Positions 8,169-15,575 of a DNA stretch of 17,622 bases are shown one piece after another. A model generated the notes under the pieces. It searched no databases, was not told where the DNA came from, and saw only the letters and a program-made list of their open reading frames with translations. The position numbers were made by a program, and so were the translations under genes. Each line of letters starts with the position of its first letter. Position 1 is the stretch's first letter. The stretch comes from a bacterium (GTDB lineage Bacteria; Gemmatimonadota; Gemmatimonadetes; Gemmatimonadales; Gemmatimonadaceae). The stretch lies in contig JAJZRK010000044.1 of assembly GCA_021802745.1 (NCBI GenBank), positions 1-17,622 on the forward strand. Reading direction: 5' to 3'.

Positions 8169-9199
8169 CGACGACGCTGCGGGTGGGTGTCGTCGGCACC
8201 GGAGCGCTGGGCTTTCACCACCTGCGGCACCTGCGCACGCTCGACGGCGCCGTGGTCGAGGCGTTTCACGAGACGGATGCGGCGCGCGCGGCGAAAGTGA
8301 GCGGGGAACTGGGCGTGCCAGCGGCGGCGTCGCTTGAGGCGTTGCTCGACGCCGTGGACGCCGTCTCGATTGCCGTGCCGACGCCGGGACATTTTGCGGT
8401 GGCGAAGGCGGCGCTGGCCCGCGGCAAGCACGTGCTGATCGAGAAGCCGATCACGACGACGCTGGCCGAGGCCGACGAACTGCTGGCGCTGGCCGCGGCG
8501 AACGGGGCGCTGGTGCAGATCGGGCACATCGAGCGCTTCAACCGCGCGATCCGCGCGGCGTGGCCGTATGTGGACGAGCCGCTGTTCATCGAGAGCGAGC
8601 GGCTGGCGCCGTTCAACCCGCGCGGGTCGGACGTGGCCGTCGTGCTCGACCTGATGATCCATGACATTGACCTGGTGCTGACGCTCACGCGGGCCCGGGT
8701 CACCGAGGTGCGCGCGGCCGGCGTGGGGATCCTGACGCCAAGCGTGGACATCGCGGATGCCCGCGTCGCCTTCGCGAACGGCGCCATTGCCAACATCACG
8801 GCGAGCCGCATCTCCCGCGATCGCACCCGCAAGCTGCGCCTATTCCAGCGCAACGGCTACATGACGCTCGACCTTGCGGCGGGGAATGGTGAGCTCTACC
8901 GGCTGCGCAGCGACGTGAACCTGGCGGCGCTGGCCATGCAGGCGCAGCCCGACGTCGCGGCATTCGTGGAGCGCATCCCGCTGGAGGCGCCGGATGGCGA
9001 CGCGTTGCGGCTCGAGCTCGAATCGTTCGTGGCGGCCGTGCGCGGCGAGGCGCCGGTGCCGGTGACGGGGGAGGATGGACGCGAGGCCCTGGCCGTGGCG
9101 CTGCAGATCGTCGCGGACATCGAGCGCGCCCGGGGGGCCATGGCCGCCGCCCGCGCGCCGGGTGCGCGCCCCGCCGGGGCGCGCCCGTCCGGTGCGTGA
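8165..9199 (+). CDS. Gfo/Idh/MocA-family NAD(P)-dependent oxidoreductase, GnnA candidate
   Basis: The 344 aa protein has an N-terminal Rossmann fold with GTGALG at 11-16, the family EKP motif at 93-95 (catalytic lysine region), and HIERFN at 121-126. A D..xH-type motif (DLMIHDID, 162-169) starts the C-terminal substrate domain. Substrate is not readable from sequence. It sits between lpxA and lpxB in overlapping frames, so it is very likely a lipid A or nucleotide-sugar enzyme. GnnA, which oxidises the 3-OH of UDP-GlcNAc in Acidithiobacillus and Leptospira, belongs to this family and occupies the same position, but its partner aminotransferase GnnB is absent here. No clear Shine-Dalgarno site is seen, consistent with coupling to lpxA. 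The last about 18 residues are an Ala/Arg/Pro/Gly repeat ([13 protein letters not shown]). Confidence 0.92.
   Translation: MTTTLRVGVVGTGALGFHHLRHLRTLDGAVVEAFHETDAARAAKVSGELGVPAAASLEALLDAVDAVSIAVPTPGHFAVAKAALARGKHVLIEKPITTTLAEADELLALAAANGALVQIGHIERFNRAIRAAWPYVDEPLFIESERLAPFNPRGSDVAVVLDLMIHDIDLVLTLTRARVTEVRAAGVGILTPSVDIADARVAFANGAIANITASRISRDRTRKLRLFQRNGYMTLDLAAGNGELYRLRSDVNLAALAMQAQPDVAAFVERIPLEAPDGDALRLELESFVAAVRGEAPVPVTGEDGREALAVALQIVADIERARGAMAAARAPGARPAGARPSGA
9162..9186 (+). promoter_or_regulatory. GC hairpin immediately before the lpxB start
   Basis: Bases 9164-9172 and 9176-9184 form a perfect 9-bp all-GC stem around a GCC loop, with a further G9162-C9186 pair. It ends 5 nt before the chosen GTG of lpxB. 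It includes the only G-rich ribosome-site candidate (GGGG, 9176-9179). It also encodes the low-complexity tail of the upstream oxidoreductase. Ribosomes finishing that gene would open the stem, so coupled translation is a reasonable inference. Confidence 0.4.
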
Positions 9200-10313
9200 G
9201 ATCCTGATCATCGCCGGCGAGGCGTCGGGCGACCTGCACGGCGCCGGCGTCGCCGAGCGATTGCGTGTGCTGTGTCCCGACGCGCCGCTGGTCGGCATGG
9301 GCGGCGACCGCATGGCGGCGGCCGGCGTGCAGCTGTTCGAGCACGCCGAGGGCGTGGTGGGGTTCGTGGAGGTGCTGAAGCACCTCCCGGCGCACCTGCG
9401 GCTCCTACGCGCAGTGAAGGCGCACCTGCGCAGCGGACGCGTGGGGCTCATCATCCTGATTGACTATCCCGGCTTCAACCTGCGCGTGGCGCGGGCGGCG
9501 CGCGACGCGGGCGTCCCCGTGTTGTACTACATCACGCCGCAGGTCTGGGCGTGGAAGCCCGGGCGCCTCAAGCTGATGTCCGAGGTGATCACGCGGGCCG
9601 CGGTCATTCTCCCCTTCGAGGAACCGCTGCTCCGCGCCGCGGGGATAGACACCACGTTCGTGGGGCACCCGCTGCTCGATCGCGCACAGGCGCTGCCGGA
9701 CCAGGCTGAGGCGCGCCGGCGCCTCGGGCTGCCCACGGATCGCGAGGTGCTGGCGCTCTTTCCCGGAAGTCGTGCGCAGGAGATCGAGCGGCACTTGACG
9801 GCCTTCGAGGCGGTGGCGCGCGAACTGCAGCGGCGGCGGCCGGGGCTCGAGGTCGTGGTGAGCGTGGCGCCAACCATCCAGATGGACGCCTCGCACTTGC
9901 CGTACCCGATGGTGCGTGCGCAGTCGTTCGACGTGCTGCGCGCGGCTGACGTTGCCCTGTGCAAGAGCGGAACGACGACGCTGGAGGCGGCGGTGGCGGG
10001 GTGCCCCTGCGCCGTGGTCTACAAGACGAGCCGCATCACCTATGAGATCGCGCGCCGCCTGGTGACGATCCCCCACATCGGCCTGCTCAACGTCGTGGCC
10101 GGACGCGAGGTGGCGCCGGAGTTCGTGCAGTCGGCGTTCACCACGCAGGCCGTCGTGGAGGCGCTGGATCCCCTGTTCGGCGCGCGGAGCGCGATGCGCC
10201 TGCGCATGCTGGACGGCATGGCGGAGGTGCGCCGTATGCTCGGGGCGCCCGGGGCCGCATTGCGCGTGGCGGAGATGGCCGCGGCGATGTACGAGGGCCG
10301 GGAGGCAGGGTGA
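9192..10313 (+). CDS. lpxB: Lipid-A-disaccharide synthase LpxB
   Basis: LpxB (glycosyltransferase family GT19) condenses UDP-2,3-diacylglucosamine with lipid X to give the tetraacyl disaccharide 1-phosphate. From GTG 9192 it is 373 aa (E. coli 382). Family motifs appear in order: AGEASGDLHGA near the start, MGGDRMAAAGV, LIDYPGFNLRVA, YYITPQVWAWKPGR, FVGHPLLD, LFPGSRAQEI and KSGTTTLEAAVAGCP. GTG 9192 is chosen because the family begins almost directly with this GEASGD strand. An in-frame GTG at 9162 is possible but would add an Arg/Pro/Ala stretch shared with the upstream gene's tail. The start overlaps the oxidoreductase stop by 8 nt. The stop overlaps the next GTG by 4 nt. Confidence 0.95.
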   Translation: MREILIIAGEASGDLHGAGVAERLRVLCPDAPLVGMGGDRMAAAGVQLFEHAEGVVGFVEVLKHLPAHLRLLRAVKAHLRSGRVGLIILIDYPGFNLRVARAARDAGVPVLYYITPQVWAWKPGRLKLMSEVITRAAVILPFEEPLLRAAGIDTTFVGHPLLDRAQALPDQAEARRRLGLPTDREVLALFPGSRAQEIERHLTAFEAVARELQRRRPGLEVVVSVAPTIQMDASHLPYPMVRAQSFDVLRAADVALCKSGTTTLEAAVAGCPCAVVYKTSRITYEIARRLVTIPHIGLLNVVAGREVAPEFVQSAFTTQAVVEALDPLFGARSAMRLRMLDGMAEVRRMLGAPGAALRVAEMAAAMYEGREAG

Positions 10314-10996
10314 CGGTCACTCGCGCTCCCGGCGGCGATGCGCGCGACGCGAAGGCGGCAAAGCGCGCGCGGAAGGTGCGCTGGGCCGCACGCGCCGGGT
10401 ACTGGGCCGTGCAGCTGCTGGCCCGCACGTGGCGCATCGAGCTGCGCGGCGAGGGGAATTGGCCGGTGCAGGAGGGGCGGCGGCGTCCAGTCGTGGTGGC
10501 CGTCTGGCACGGCCTGATGCTTGCCCCTATCTGGACGCAGCGGAACCGCGGCATCATGGCGCTGGCGAGCGAGCACGGCGATGGCGAGATCATCGCGCGC
10601 ATTCTCGAGAAGCTGGGCTACGCGCCGCCGGCGCGCGGGTCGAGTTCGCGAGGCGGCGCGCGCGGGTTGATCACGATGATCCAGGCGCTGCGTGCGGGCA
10701 CCTCGCTGGCGTTCACGCCGGATGGCCCGCGCGGCCCCGCACGCGTGCCGCAGCCGGGGTTGTTCGTGGCGGCGCACAAGGCGGGCGTGCCGATCGTGCC
10801 GATGTCCATGCACGCCGTGCGGGTCTGGCACCTGCGCAGCTGGGATCGCTACGCGATACCCAAGCCCTTCGCGCGCGTCCGCGTGACGATTGGCGCACCA
10901 TTCGTCCCACGGTTCGACGGCGACGCGCTCGCGGACGGAGAAGCCGAGCGGTTCGTGGCGGCGATGGACGCGACGGAGGCGATGGCCCATGCGTGA
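10310..10996 (+). CDS. DUF374-family lysophospholipid/lipid A acyltransferase
   Basis: The 228 aa product belongs to the LPLAT superfamily, DUF374 group. After a basic N-terminus and a hydrophobic stretch (about 25-40) come WHG at 66-68, SEHGDGE at 87-93 (the HX4D-type catalytic region in this group), RGSSSRGG at 109-116, and TPDGPRGPARVPQPG at 136-150. It probably transfers an acyl chain to a lipid at the inner face of the cytoplasmic membrane. Placement between lpxB and lpxK argues for a lipid A substrate. The Helicobacter late acyltransferase LpxJ is, to my recollection, of this type. The GTG start at 10310 has a strong ribosome site (GGAGG, 10301-10305) and forms a GTGA overlap with the lpxB stop. 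A glycerophospholipid substrate is the alternative. Confidence 0.91.
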   Translation: MTVTRAPGGDARDAKAAKRARKVRWAARAGYWAVQLLARTWRIELRGEGNWPVQEGRRRPVVVAVWHGLMLAPIWTQRNRGIMALASEHGDGEIIARILEKLGYAPPARGSSSRGGARGLITMIQALRAGTSLAFTPDGPRGPARVPQPGLFVAAHKAGVPIVPMSMHAVRVWHLRSWDRYAIPKPFARVRVTIGAPFVPRFDGDALADGEAERFVAAMDATEAMAHA

Positions 10997-11999
10997 TGCA
11001 CTGGTGCGCGGCGTCTGGTACGGCGACGGCTATGCGCCGCTCCTCGCCCGCGCCGCGCTCACGCCGCTCGAGTGGCTCTACGGCGCGGCGAGCCTCGCGA
11101 TGGGCGCGCAGCGCGCCCGGTGCGCCGGACACTCCGTGGTGCCGACGGTCTCGGTCGGGAACATTACGGTCGGCGGGACGGGGAAGACGCCGCTGGCGGC
11201 GTGGGTGGCGGCGCAACTGGTCCGCCGAGGACGCCGGCCGGCGCTGCTGCTGCGTGGCTACGGCGCCGACGAATCGCTGGTGCATGAGCGGCTCAACCCG
11301 GACATCCCCGTGATTGCCGATCCCGACCGCGGGGCCGCAGCCACGCAGGCGATTGCGCGGGGAGCCACCGCGCTCGTGCTCGACGACGGGTTCCAGCACC
11401 GGCAGATGCCACGCGACGCCGACCTCGTGCTGGTGAGCGCGGACCTCTGGAGCGATGTGCCGGTGCGGCTGCTGCCGGCCGGCCCGTTCCGGGAACCGCT
11501 CGCCGCGCTGCGGCGCGCCTCGCTCATTATCGTCACGCGAAAGGCGGCGTCGGCGGCGCGTGCCGAGCACGTGGCCGCGCAATTGCGCGCCGTGACCGGC
11601 GGCGTCCCGATGGCGGTGGCGTATCTCGTGCCCGACCGGCTGCGCGAGTGGAACGGGAGCGGCGACGAGGCGGTGACGAGACTCGCCGGGCAGCGCATCG
11701 TCGCGGTGTCAGGCATCGGCGCTCCCGAGGCCTTCGCCGCCCAGTTGCGCTCACTCGGCGCCACCGTGGACGCGGCGCCCTTTGCCGATCACCACGCATT
11801 TCGCGCCGCAGACGCAGCGGCCATCGCGGCGCGCGCCGCGGGGTCGGATCGCGTCGTGTGCACGCTGAAGGATGCCGTCAAACTTGGCCCCGTGTGGCCC
11901 ACGCAGGCCCCCAGCCTGTGGTATCTTTCACAATCTGTGCTTCTCGAAGCGGGCGCGGCGGCCGTGTATGCCGCGCTCGATCAGCTGGCAGCCCGCTAG
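10989..11999 (+). CDS. lpxK: Tetraacyldisaccharide 4'-kinase LpxK
   Basis: LpxK phosphorylates the 4' position of the lipid A disaccharide with ATP at the inner membrane. The 336 aa product (E. coli 328) opens with an amphipathic N-terminus ([23 protein letters not shown]). The P-loop [14 protein letters not shown] carries GGTGKT at 62-67. The family signature LDDGFQHR is at 131-138, and [21 protein letters not shown] and ADHHAF follow. ATG 10989 is chosen because [12 protein letters not shown] is the natural N-terminus and GGAGG (10975-10979) lies 9 nt upstream. It overlaps the acyltransferase stop by 8 nt. It is the last gene of the operon; the next gene begins 41 nt later. Confidence 0.95.
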   Translation: MRDALVRGVWYGDGYAPLLARAALTPLEWLYGAASLAMGAQRARCAGHSVVPTVSVGNITVGGTGKTPLAAWVAAQLVRRGRRPALLLRGYGADESLVHERLNPDIPVIADPDRGAAATQAIARGATALVLDDGFQHRQMPRDADLVLVSADLWSDVPVRLLPAGPFREPLAALRRASLIIVTRKAASAARAEHVAAQLRAVTGGVPMAVAYLVPDRLREWNGSGDEAVTRLAGQRIVAVSGIGAPEAFAAQLRSLGATVDAAPFADHHAFRAADAAAIAARAAGSDRVVCTLKDAVKLGPVWPTQAPSLWYLSQSVLLEAGAAAVYAALDQLAAR

Positions 12000-12006
12000 C
12001 GTTCCC

Positions 12007-12024
12007 AGCGCGCCGTCCCGCGCT
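12007..12024 (+). terminator. Weak GC hairpin between lpxK and gdhA
   Basis: AGCGCG (12007-12012) pairs with CGCGCT (12019-12024) around a 6-nt loop, 7 nt after the lpxK stop. The stem is only 6 bp and no T tract follows, so it may be an attenuator or mere GC-rich chance. The 41-nt gap holds no other recognisable site, and the following gene has no evident Shine-Dalgarno sequence. Confidence 0.2.
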
Positions 12025-12040
12025 CCCACGACCGACTCCC

Positions 12041-13351
12041 ATGGCTGACCTGCGACTTCCCACCAACGCTGTCGTCCATCCCGACAAGGACCGCTTTCTC
12101 AGCCTTAGCGAGGTGAATCCCTTCGAGGCCATGATGGCGCGCTTCGACCGGGCCGCCGAGCTGCTCGACCTCGAGCCGGGGCTGTACAAGGTGCTGCGGA
12201 ATCCGGAGAAGACGATCATCGTCTCCATTCCCGTCATGATGGACAGTGGGGACGTGGAAGTGTTCACGGGCATCCGCTGCATCTACAACACCTCGCGCGG
12301 CCCGGCCAAGGGAGGCATCCGCTTCGACCAGAACGTGACCGTGGATGAGGTGAAGGCCCTCGCCGCGTGGATGACGTGGAAGTGCGCGGTGGTGAACATC
12401 CCGTTCGGCGGCTCCAAGGGTGGGGTGGTCTGCGACCCGCTGAAACTGAGCATGGGCGAACTCGAGCGCGTGACGCGCCGCTACACGGCGGGGATCATCT
12501 CGACCCTCGGGCCGGACTCCGACGTGCCGGCGCCCGACATGAACACCAACGAGCGCGTGATGGCGTGGTTGATGGACACGTACTCGATGCACGTTGGCCA
12601 CACCGTGAACGCCGTCACCACCGGCAAGCCGGTGGCGATGGGCGGCTCGCTGGGGCGCCGCGAGGCAACGGGACGCGGCTGCATGATCACCACCCGGGAG
12701 GCGCTGGCGCACCTTGGCCTGCCGATGAAGGGGGCCCGCGTGGTGGTGCAGGGCTTCGGCAACGTGGGTTCGATTGCCGCCGAGCTGCTGCAGGAGGAAG
12801 GGTGCAGGATCATCGCCATCGGCGATCGCACGGGCGGCTGGCACAACAAGAAGGGCTTTGACATCAAGCACGCCATCAAGTATGTGGACGAACACGCGAC
12901 GCTCGAGGGATACAACGTCGGCGACGCGATCACCAACGAGGAACTGCTGGAACTGGAGTGCGACGTCCTTGTTCCGGCGGCGCTCGAGAACGTGATCACC
13001 ACCAAGAACGCGTCGAAAATCAAGGCGAAGATCGTCTGCGAGGGGGCGAACGGCCCCACCACCGCCGGCGCCGACGCGATCCTCGACGAGAAGGGGGTGT
13101 TCGTCATCCCCGACATCCTGGCCAACGCCGGCGGCGTGACGGTGTCGTACTTCGAATGGGTACAGAACCGCAGCGGCTACTACTGGACCGAGCAGGTGGT
13201 GAACGAGCGCCTTCGGGAGATCATGGTGAACTCCTTCCACGACCTGTTGCAGCTGTCCAGGCAGCACAAGGTGAACATGCGCACGGCCTCGTACATGCTG
13301 TCCATCAACCGCGTGGCCACGGTCCACAAGCTGCGCGGCATCTACGCGTAG
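12041..13351 (+). CDS. gdhA: Glutamate dehydrogenase (Glu/Leu/Phe/Val dehydrogenase family)
   Basis: This enzyme interconverts glutamate and 2-oxoglutarate plus ammonium, using NAD(P). The 436 aa length fits the hexameric 420-450 aa class (RocG/GudB-like). Active-site residues by alignment to the clostridial enzyme are K90 (GPAKGGIRF), K114 ([13 protein letters not shown]), K126 (GGSKGG) and D166 (PAPDMNTNE). The nucleotide-binding domain has GFGNVG at 238-243. An aspartate after the second strand (IGD, D262) would favour NAD over NADP, as inference. The start ATG 12041 gives the usual N-terminus; the long open frame to its left overlaps lpxK and is a shadow. The residue pattern fits glutamate better than leucine, but a leucine or valine enzyme cannot be excluded. 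It is followed by rlmH after 12 nt. Confidence 0.95.
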   Translation: MADLRLPTNAVVHPDKDRFLSLSEVNPFEAMMARFDRAAELLDLEPGLYKVLRNPEKTIIVSIPVMMDSGDVEVFTGIRCIYNTSRGPAKGGIRFDQNVTVDEVKALAAWMTWKCAVVNIPFGGSKGGVVCDPLKLSMGELERVTRRYTAGIISTLGPDSDVPAPDMNTNERVMAWLMDTYSMHVGHTVNAVTTGKPVAMGGSLGRREATGRGCMITTREALAHLGLPMKGARVVVQGFGNVGSIAAELLQEEGCRIIAIGDRTGGWHNKKGFDIKHAIKYVDEHATLEGYNVGDAITNEELLELECDVLVPAALENVITTKNASKIKAKIVCEGANGPTTAGADAILDEKGVFVIPDILANAGGVTVSYFEWVQNRSGYYWTEQVVNERLREIMVNSFHDLLQLSRQHKVNMRTASYMLSINRVATVHKLRGIYA

Positions 13352-13363
13352 CGGGGGCGCGGC

Positions 13364-13828
13364 GTGAAGGTGCTCGTCGTCGCGGTGGGCAAGCCGCGCC
13401 ACGCCGCCCTGGCGGCCGCCATCGGGGAGTACGAGGAGCGCGCGGCGCGCTACTGGCCGCTCACTCGGGTGGAGGTTCGCGAGGAGCCGGCGAAGTCGGC
13501 CGGGGCCGCGCTGGTGCGCGAGCGGGAGGGCGAACGGCTGGCGGCGAAGCTGCCGCCGCCGGCGGCCATCGTCTGCTGTGACCCGGGCGGCAAGCGCCTC
13601 GACTCGCCGGCCTTCGCGGCGTGGCTGCAGGGGCAGCGCGAGCGCGGGCGCGATGTCGCCTTCGTGATTGGCGGGGCGTTCGGCGTGGCGCCGGCCCTGC
13701 TCGAGCGTGCCACGCTTCGGCTGGAACTTGCTCCGTGGACGTTGCCGCACGAACTGGCGCGACTGGTATTGGCCGAGCAGCTCTACCGCGCGGGGACCAT
13801 CATCCGGCGGGAACCGTACCACAAGTGA
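13364..13828 (+). CDS. rlmH: 23S rRNA pseudouridine-1915 N3-methyltransferase RlmH
   Basis: RlmH methylates pseudouridine 1915 in helix 69 of 23S rRNA on assembled ribosomes, using S-adenosylmethionine. The 154 aa protein matches the 155 aa E. coli enzyme in length. It starts MKVLVVAVGKPRH and has the SPOUT knot motifs FVIGGAFGVAPAL (near 100-112) and the LTLPHELAR-like TLPHELARLVLAEQLYRA. It ends in the typical EPYHK. The start codon is GTG at 13364, with G-rich sequence at 13352-13358 as ribosome site, 12 nt after the gdhA stop, suggesting cotranscription. Confidence 0.95.
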   Translation: MKVLVVAVGKPRHAALAAAIGEYEERAARYWPLTRVEVREEPAKSAGAALVREREGERLAAKLPPPAAIVCCDPGGKRLDSPAFAAWLQGQRERGRDVAFVIGGAFGVAPALLERATLRLELAPWTLPHELARLVLAEQLYRAGTIIRREPYHK

Positions 13829-13987
13829 CCGTCGGCGCATTCCGCGCTCCCCGGTTCAGCGGTTAGCTTATGACGCGGCGCGTGCATCGAGCATCGCGCA
13901 ACCCGGAGGCAGCGAGCGCATGGACTGTAGGGGCGGGCAGAGGCACGGGCACGGACGACACGGCGAGCGCGGTCGCGGAGGGCGCGC
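13829..13987 (+). other. Longest intergenic gap (159 nt), leader region of bshC
   Basis: No structural RNA is recognisable. It holds a locally AT-richer patch, TTAGCTTATGAC (13863-13874), with a -10-like TAGCTT (13864-13869), but no convincing -35. It also holds a possible 23-codon leader frame (13920-13991). The ribosome site of bshC, GGAGGG, is at 13977-13982. Placement fits a promoter and leader for the bshC-murJ pair. Confidence 0.35.
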
Positions 13988-13991
13988 GTGA
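13920..13991 (+). CDS. Possible 23-residue leader peptide coupled to bshC (speculative)
   Basis: The ATG at 13920 has GGAGG at 13905-13909 (10 nt spacing, longer than ideal). It encodes 23 residues beginning MDCRGGQRHGHGRHGE. The TGA (13989-13991) overlaps the GTG of bshC (13988-13990) in a GTGA, the same coupling geometry used inside the lpx operon. The Arg/Gly/His-rich composition is what GC-rich noise also gives, so this may not be a gene. A cysteine codon at position 3 is noted because the downstream enzyme adds cysteine. Confidence 0.2.
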   Translation: MDCRGGQRHGHGRHGERGRGGRA

Positions 13992-15535
13992 CGCCGCCGC
14001 GGGTCGTCTCGGAGCCCGTGGGCGGCGGGCCGCTGGCTCGCGCCGCCGTCGAGGGACGCACGCCCTCTGGCTGGTACGCGCCCCGCCCCAAGGGAGCCGC
14101 GGCGTGGCGTGAGCACGCGGAGCAGGTGCGGGGGCAGGTGAGCCCGGACTGGTTTGCGACGCTGGCGCCGGCATTCGACGCGAGCGGTGCGGCCGCACGC
14201 CGGCTGGACGCTGTAGCGCAGGGGCGGGGCGTCGTGGTCACCACCGGGCAGCAGCCTGGTCTGTTTGGGGGCCCCGGCTACACGTGGCTCAAGGCCCTGA
14301 GCGCCCGGGCGCTCGCCGATCGCATCGAACAGGCCACGGGCATCCCGGCCGCCCCCGTGTTCTGGGCCGCGACCGACGATGCGGACTTCGCGGAAGCCAG
14401 CTGGACCGCCGTGGCGTTCGACGAAGAGGTGCGCCGCCTGCGCATCGAGCGGCTGGGCTTTGACGGACAGGTGATGGCGGCGCAGCCCTTGGGCGACGTG
14501 AGCCGCCAGTTCGAGGACCTGGCCGCCTCGGCGGGCTCGGCGCCGCATCTCGACCTGCTCGAGCATGCCCGCCGCGCGTACCATGCCGACGCCACCGTGG
14601 GCAGCGCGTACGTGACGCTGCTGCGCGCGCTCTTCGAGCCAATGGGGATCGCCGTCCTCGATGCGTGGCACCCCGCCGTACGCGAGGCGGCGCGCCCGAC
14701 GCTCGTCGAGGCGCTGCGCCGTGCCGCCACCGTGGACGAGGCGGTGTCGCTCCGCAGCGTGGCCATCGAGCGCGCCGGGTTCCGTGCGCAGGTGGCGCGC
14801 GTCCCCAAGCTCTCGCTCGTCTTCCGCGTCTCGTCGAATGGCGTGAAGGAGCGCATCCCGATGGCCCAGGCGGGCGACGTGGCGCTGCAACCGCAGCTCG
14901 TGCTGTCAGCCAACGTGCTGTTGCGGCCGGTGGTCGAGCGCGCGATCCTGCCGACGATCGGATATTTTGGGGGCCCGGGCGAAGTGGCGTACTTCGCGCA
15001 GGTGGGGGCGGTGGCCGAGGTGCTCGGCACACCGTTGCCGCTCGTCCTGCCGCGCTGGTCGGCGACGATCGTCGAGCCGGTGATTGACCGCATGCTCGGG
15101 CGGCTGGGCATGACCTTTGACGACATCAAGCCGCCGCATCAGGCGGAGCGGCGGCTGGGCGACCGCGCGATGCCGCCGTTCATTCGCGACACGCTCGAGG
15201 CCTTGCGCCGTGACGTGGACGCGAAGCTGAACGCGCTGCGCGATGACGCGGCGGGGGGGGCGATGGTGCATGCCTCCACCATCGAAGGCGCGCGCCACCA
15301 GCTGAAGTTCCGTATTGACCGGCTGGAGCGGCGGTATCGCACGGCAGCGCTCAGGGCCGAGACGGCCGCGGTGCGCGACCTCGGGAGCGTGCGCGCGGCG
15401 CTCATGCCGGAGGGGCAGCGGCAGGAACGCGTGCTCAACCCGCTGCCGCTCGTCGCGCGGCATGGCGAGGCGTTGATGGACCAGCTGCGCGCCGGCGCGG
15501 CGACGCACGCGGCGCACCTGCTCGGCGGCGCGTGA
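13988..15535 (+). CDS. bshC: Bacillithiol biosynthesis cysteine-adding enzyme BshC
   Basis: BshC joins cysteine to glucosaminyl-malate in the last step of bacillithiol synthesis, a thiol used in redox balance in place of glutathione. The 515 aa product (B. subtilis 539) has the family signatures TTGQQPGLFGGPGYT at 85-99, PVFWAATDDADFAE at 123-136, and LLRPVVERAILPTIGYFGGPGEVAYFAQ in the core (one continuous block near 310-340). A helical coiled-coil segment sits near the C-terminus, ending in the family-like MPEGQRQERVLNPL. The GTG start has a strong GGAGGG site at 13977-13982. It is 40 nt before murJ. An eight-G run lies at 15253-15260. The family assignment is firm; that this organism makes bacillithiol is inference, since bshA and bshB are not in the window. 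Confidence 0.93.
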   Translation: MTPPRVVSEPVGGGPLARAAVEGRTPSGWYAPRPKGAAAWREHAEQVRGQVSPDWFATLAPAFDASGAAARRLDAVAQGRGVVVTTGQQPGLFGGPGYTWLKALSARALADRIEQATGIPAAPVFWAATDDADFAEASWTAVAFDEEVRRLRIERLGFDGQVMAAQPLGDVSRQFEDLAASAGSAPHLDLLEHARRAYHADATVGSAYVTLLRALFEPMGIAVLDAWHPAVREAARPTLVEALRRAATVDEAVSLRSVAIERAGFRAQVARVPKLSLVFRVSSNGVKERIPMAQAGDVALQPQLVLSANVLLRPVVERAILPTIGYFGGPGEVAYFAQVGAVAEVLGTPLPLVLPRWSATIVEPVIDRMLGRLGMTFDDIKPPHQAERRLGDRAMPPFIRDTLEALRRDVDAKLNALRDDAAGGAMVHASTIEGARHQLKFRIDRLERRYRTAALRAETAAVRDLGSVRAALMPEGQRQERVLNPLPLVARHGEALMDQLRAGAATHAAHLLGGA

Positions 15536-15575
15536 CCGGGCGCGCGGCGGGCCGTCCGCTGCGCCGGGCGCGCAC
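15536..15575 (+). repeat. 10-bp direct repeat in the bshC-murJ gap
   Basis: CCGGGCGCGC occurs at 15536-15545, directly after the bshC stop, and again at 15564-15573, just before the murJ GTG. The 18 nt between them are GC-rich with partial self-complementarity. No promoter or ribosome site is clear in this gap, so murJ is likely cotranscribed with bshC. Confidence 0.4.

Noticed and set aside
9075..9191. Upstream ATG start for lpxB at 9075
   Set aside because: It would add 39 residues of Arg/Pro/Ala-rich shadow overlapping the oxidoreductase; LpxB proteins begin just before GEASGD.
11922..11927. TATCTT as a -10 element for gdhA
   Set aside because: It lies in the lpxK coding region (WYLSQS), far from the gdhA start, and has no -35 at suitable spacing.
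11648..12040. Upstream extension of the glutamate dehydrogenase frame into lpxK
   Set aside because: Low-complexity Arg-rich shadow of lpxK; ATG 12041 gives the family N-terminus.
13870..14112. 80-codon frame starting at ATG 13870 after GCTT
   Set aside because: It overlaps bshC out of frame, has no ribosome site or recognisable motif, and reads like GC-rich noise.
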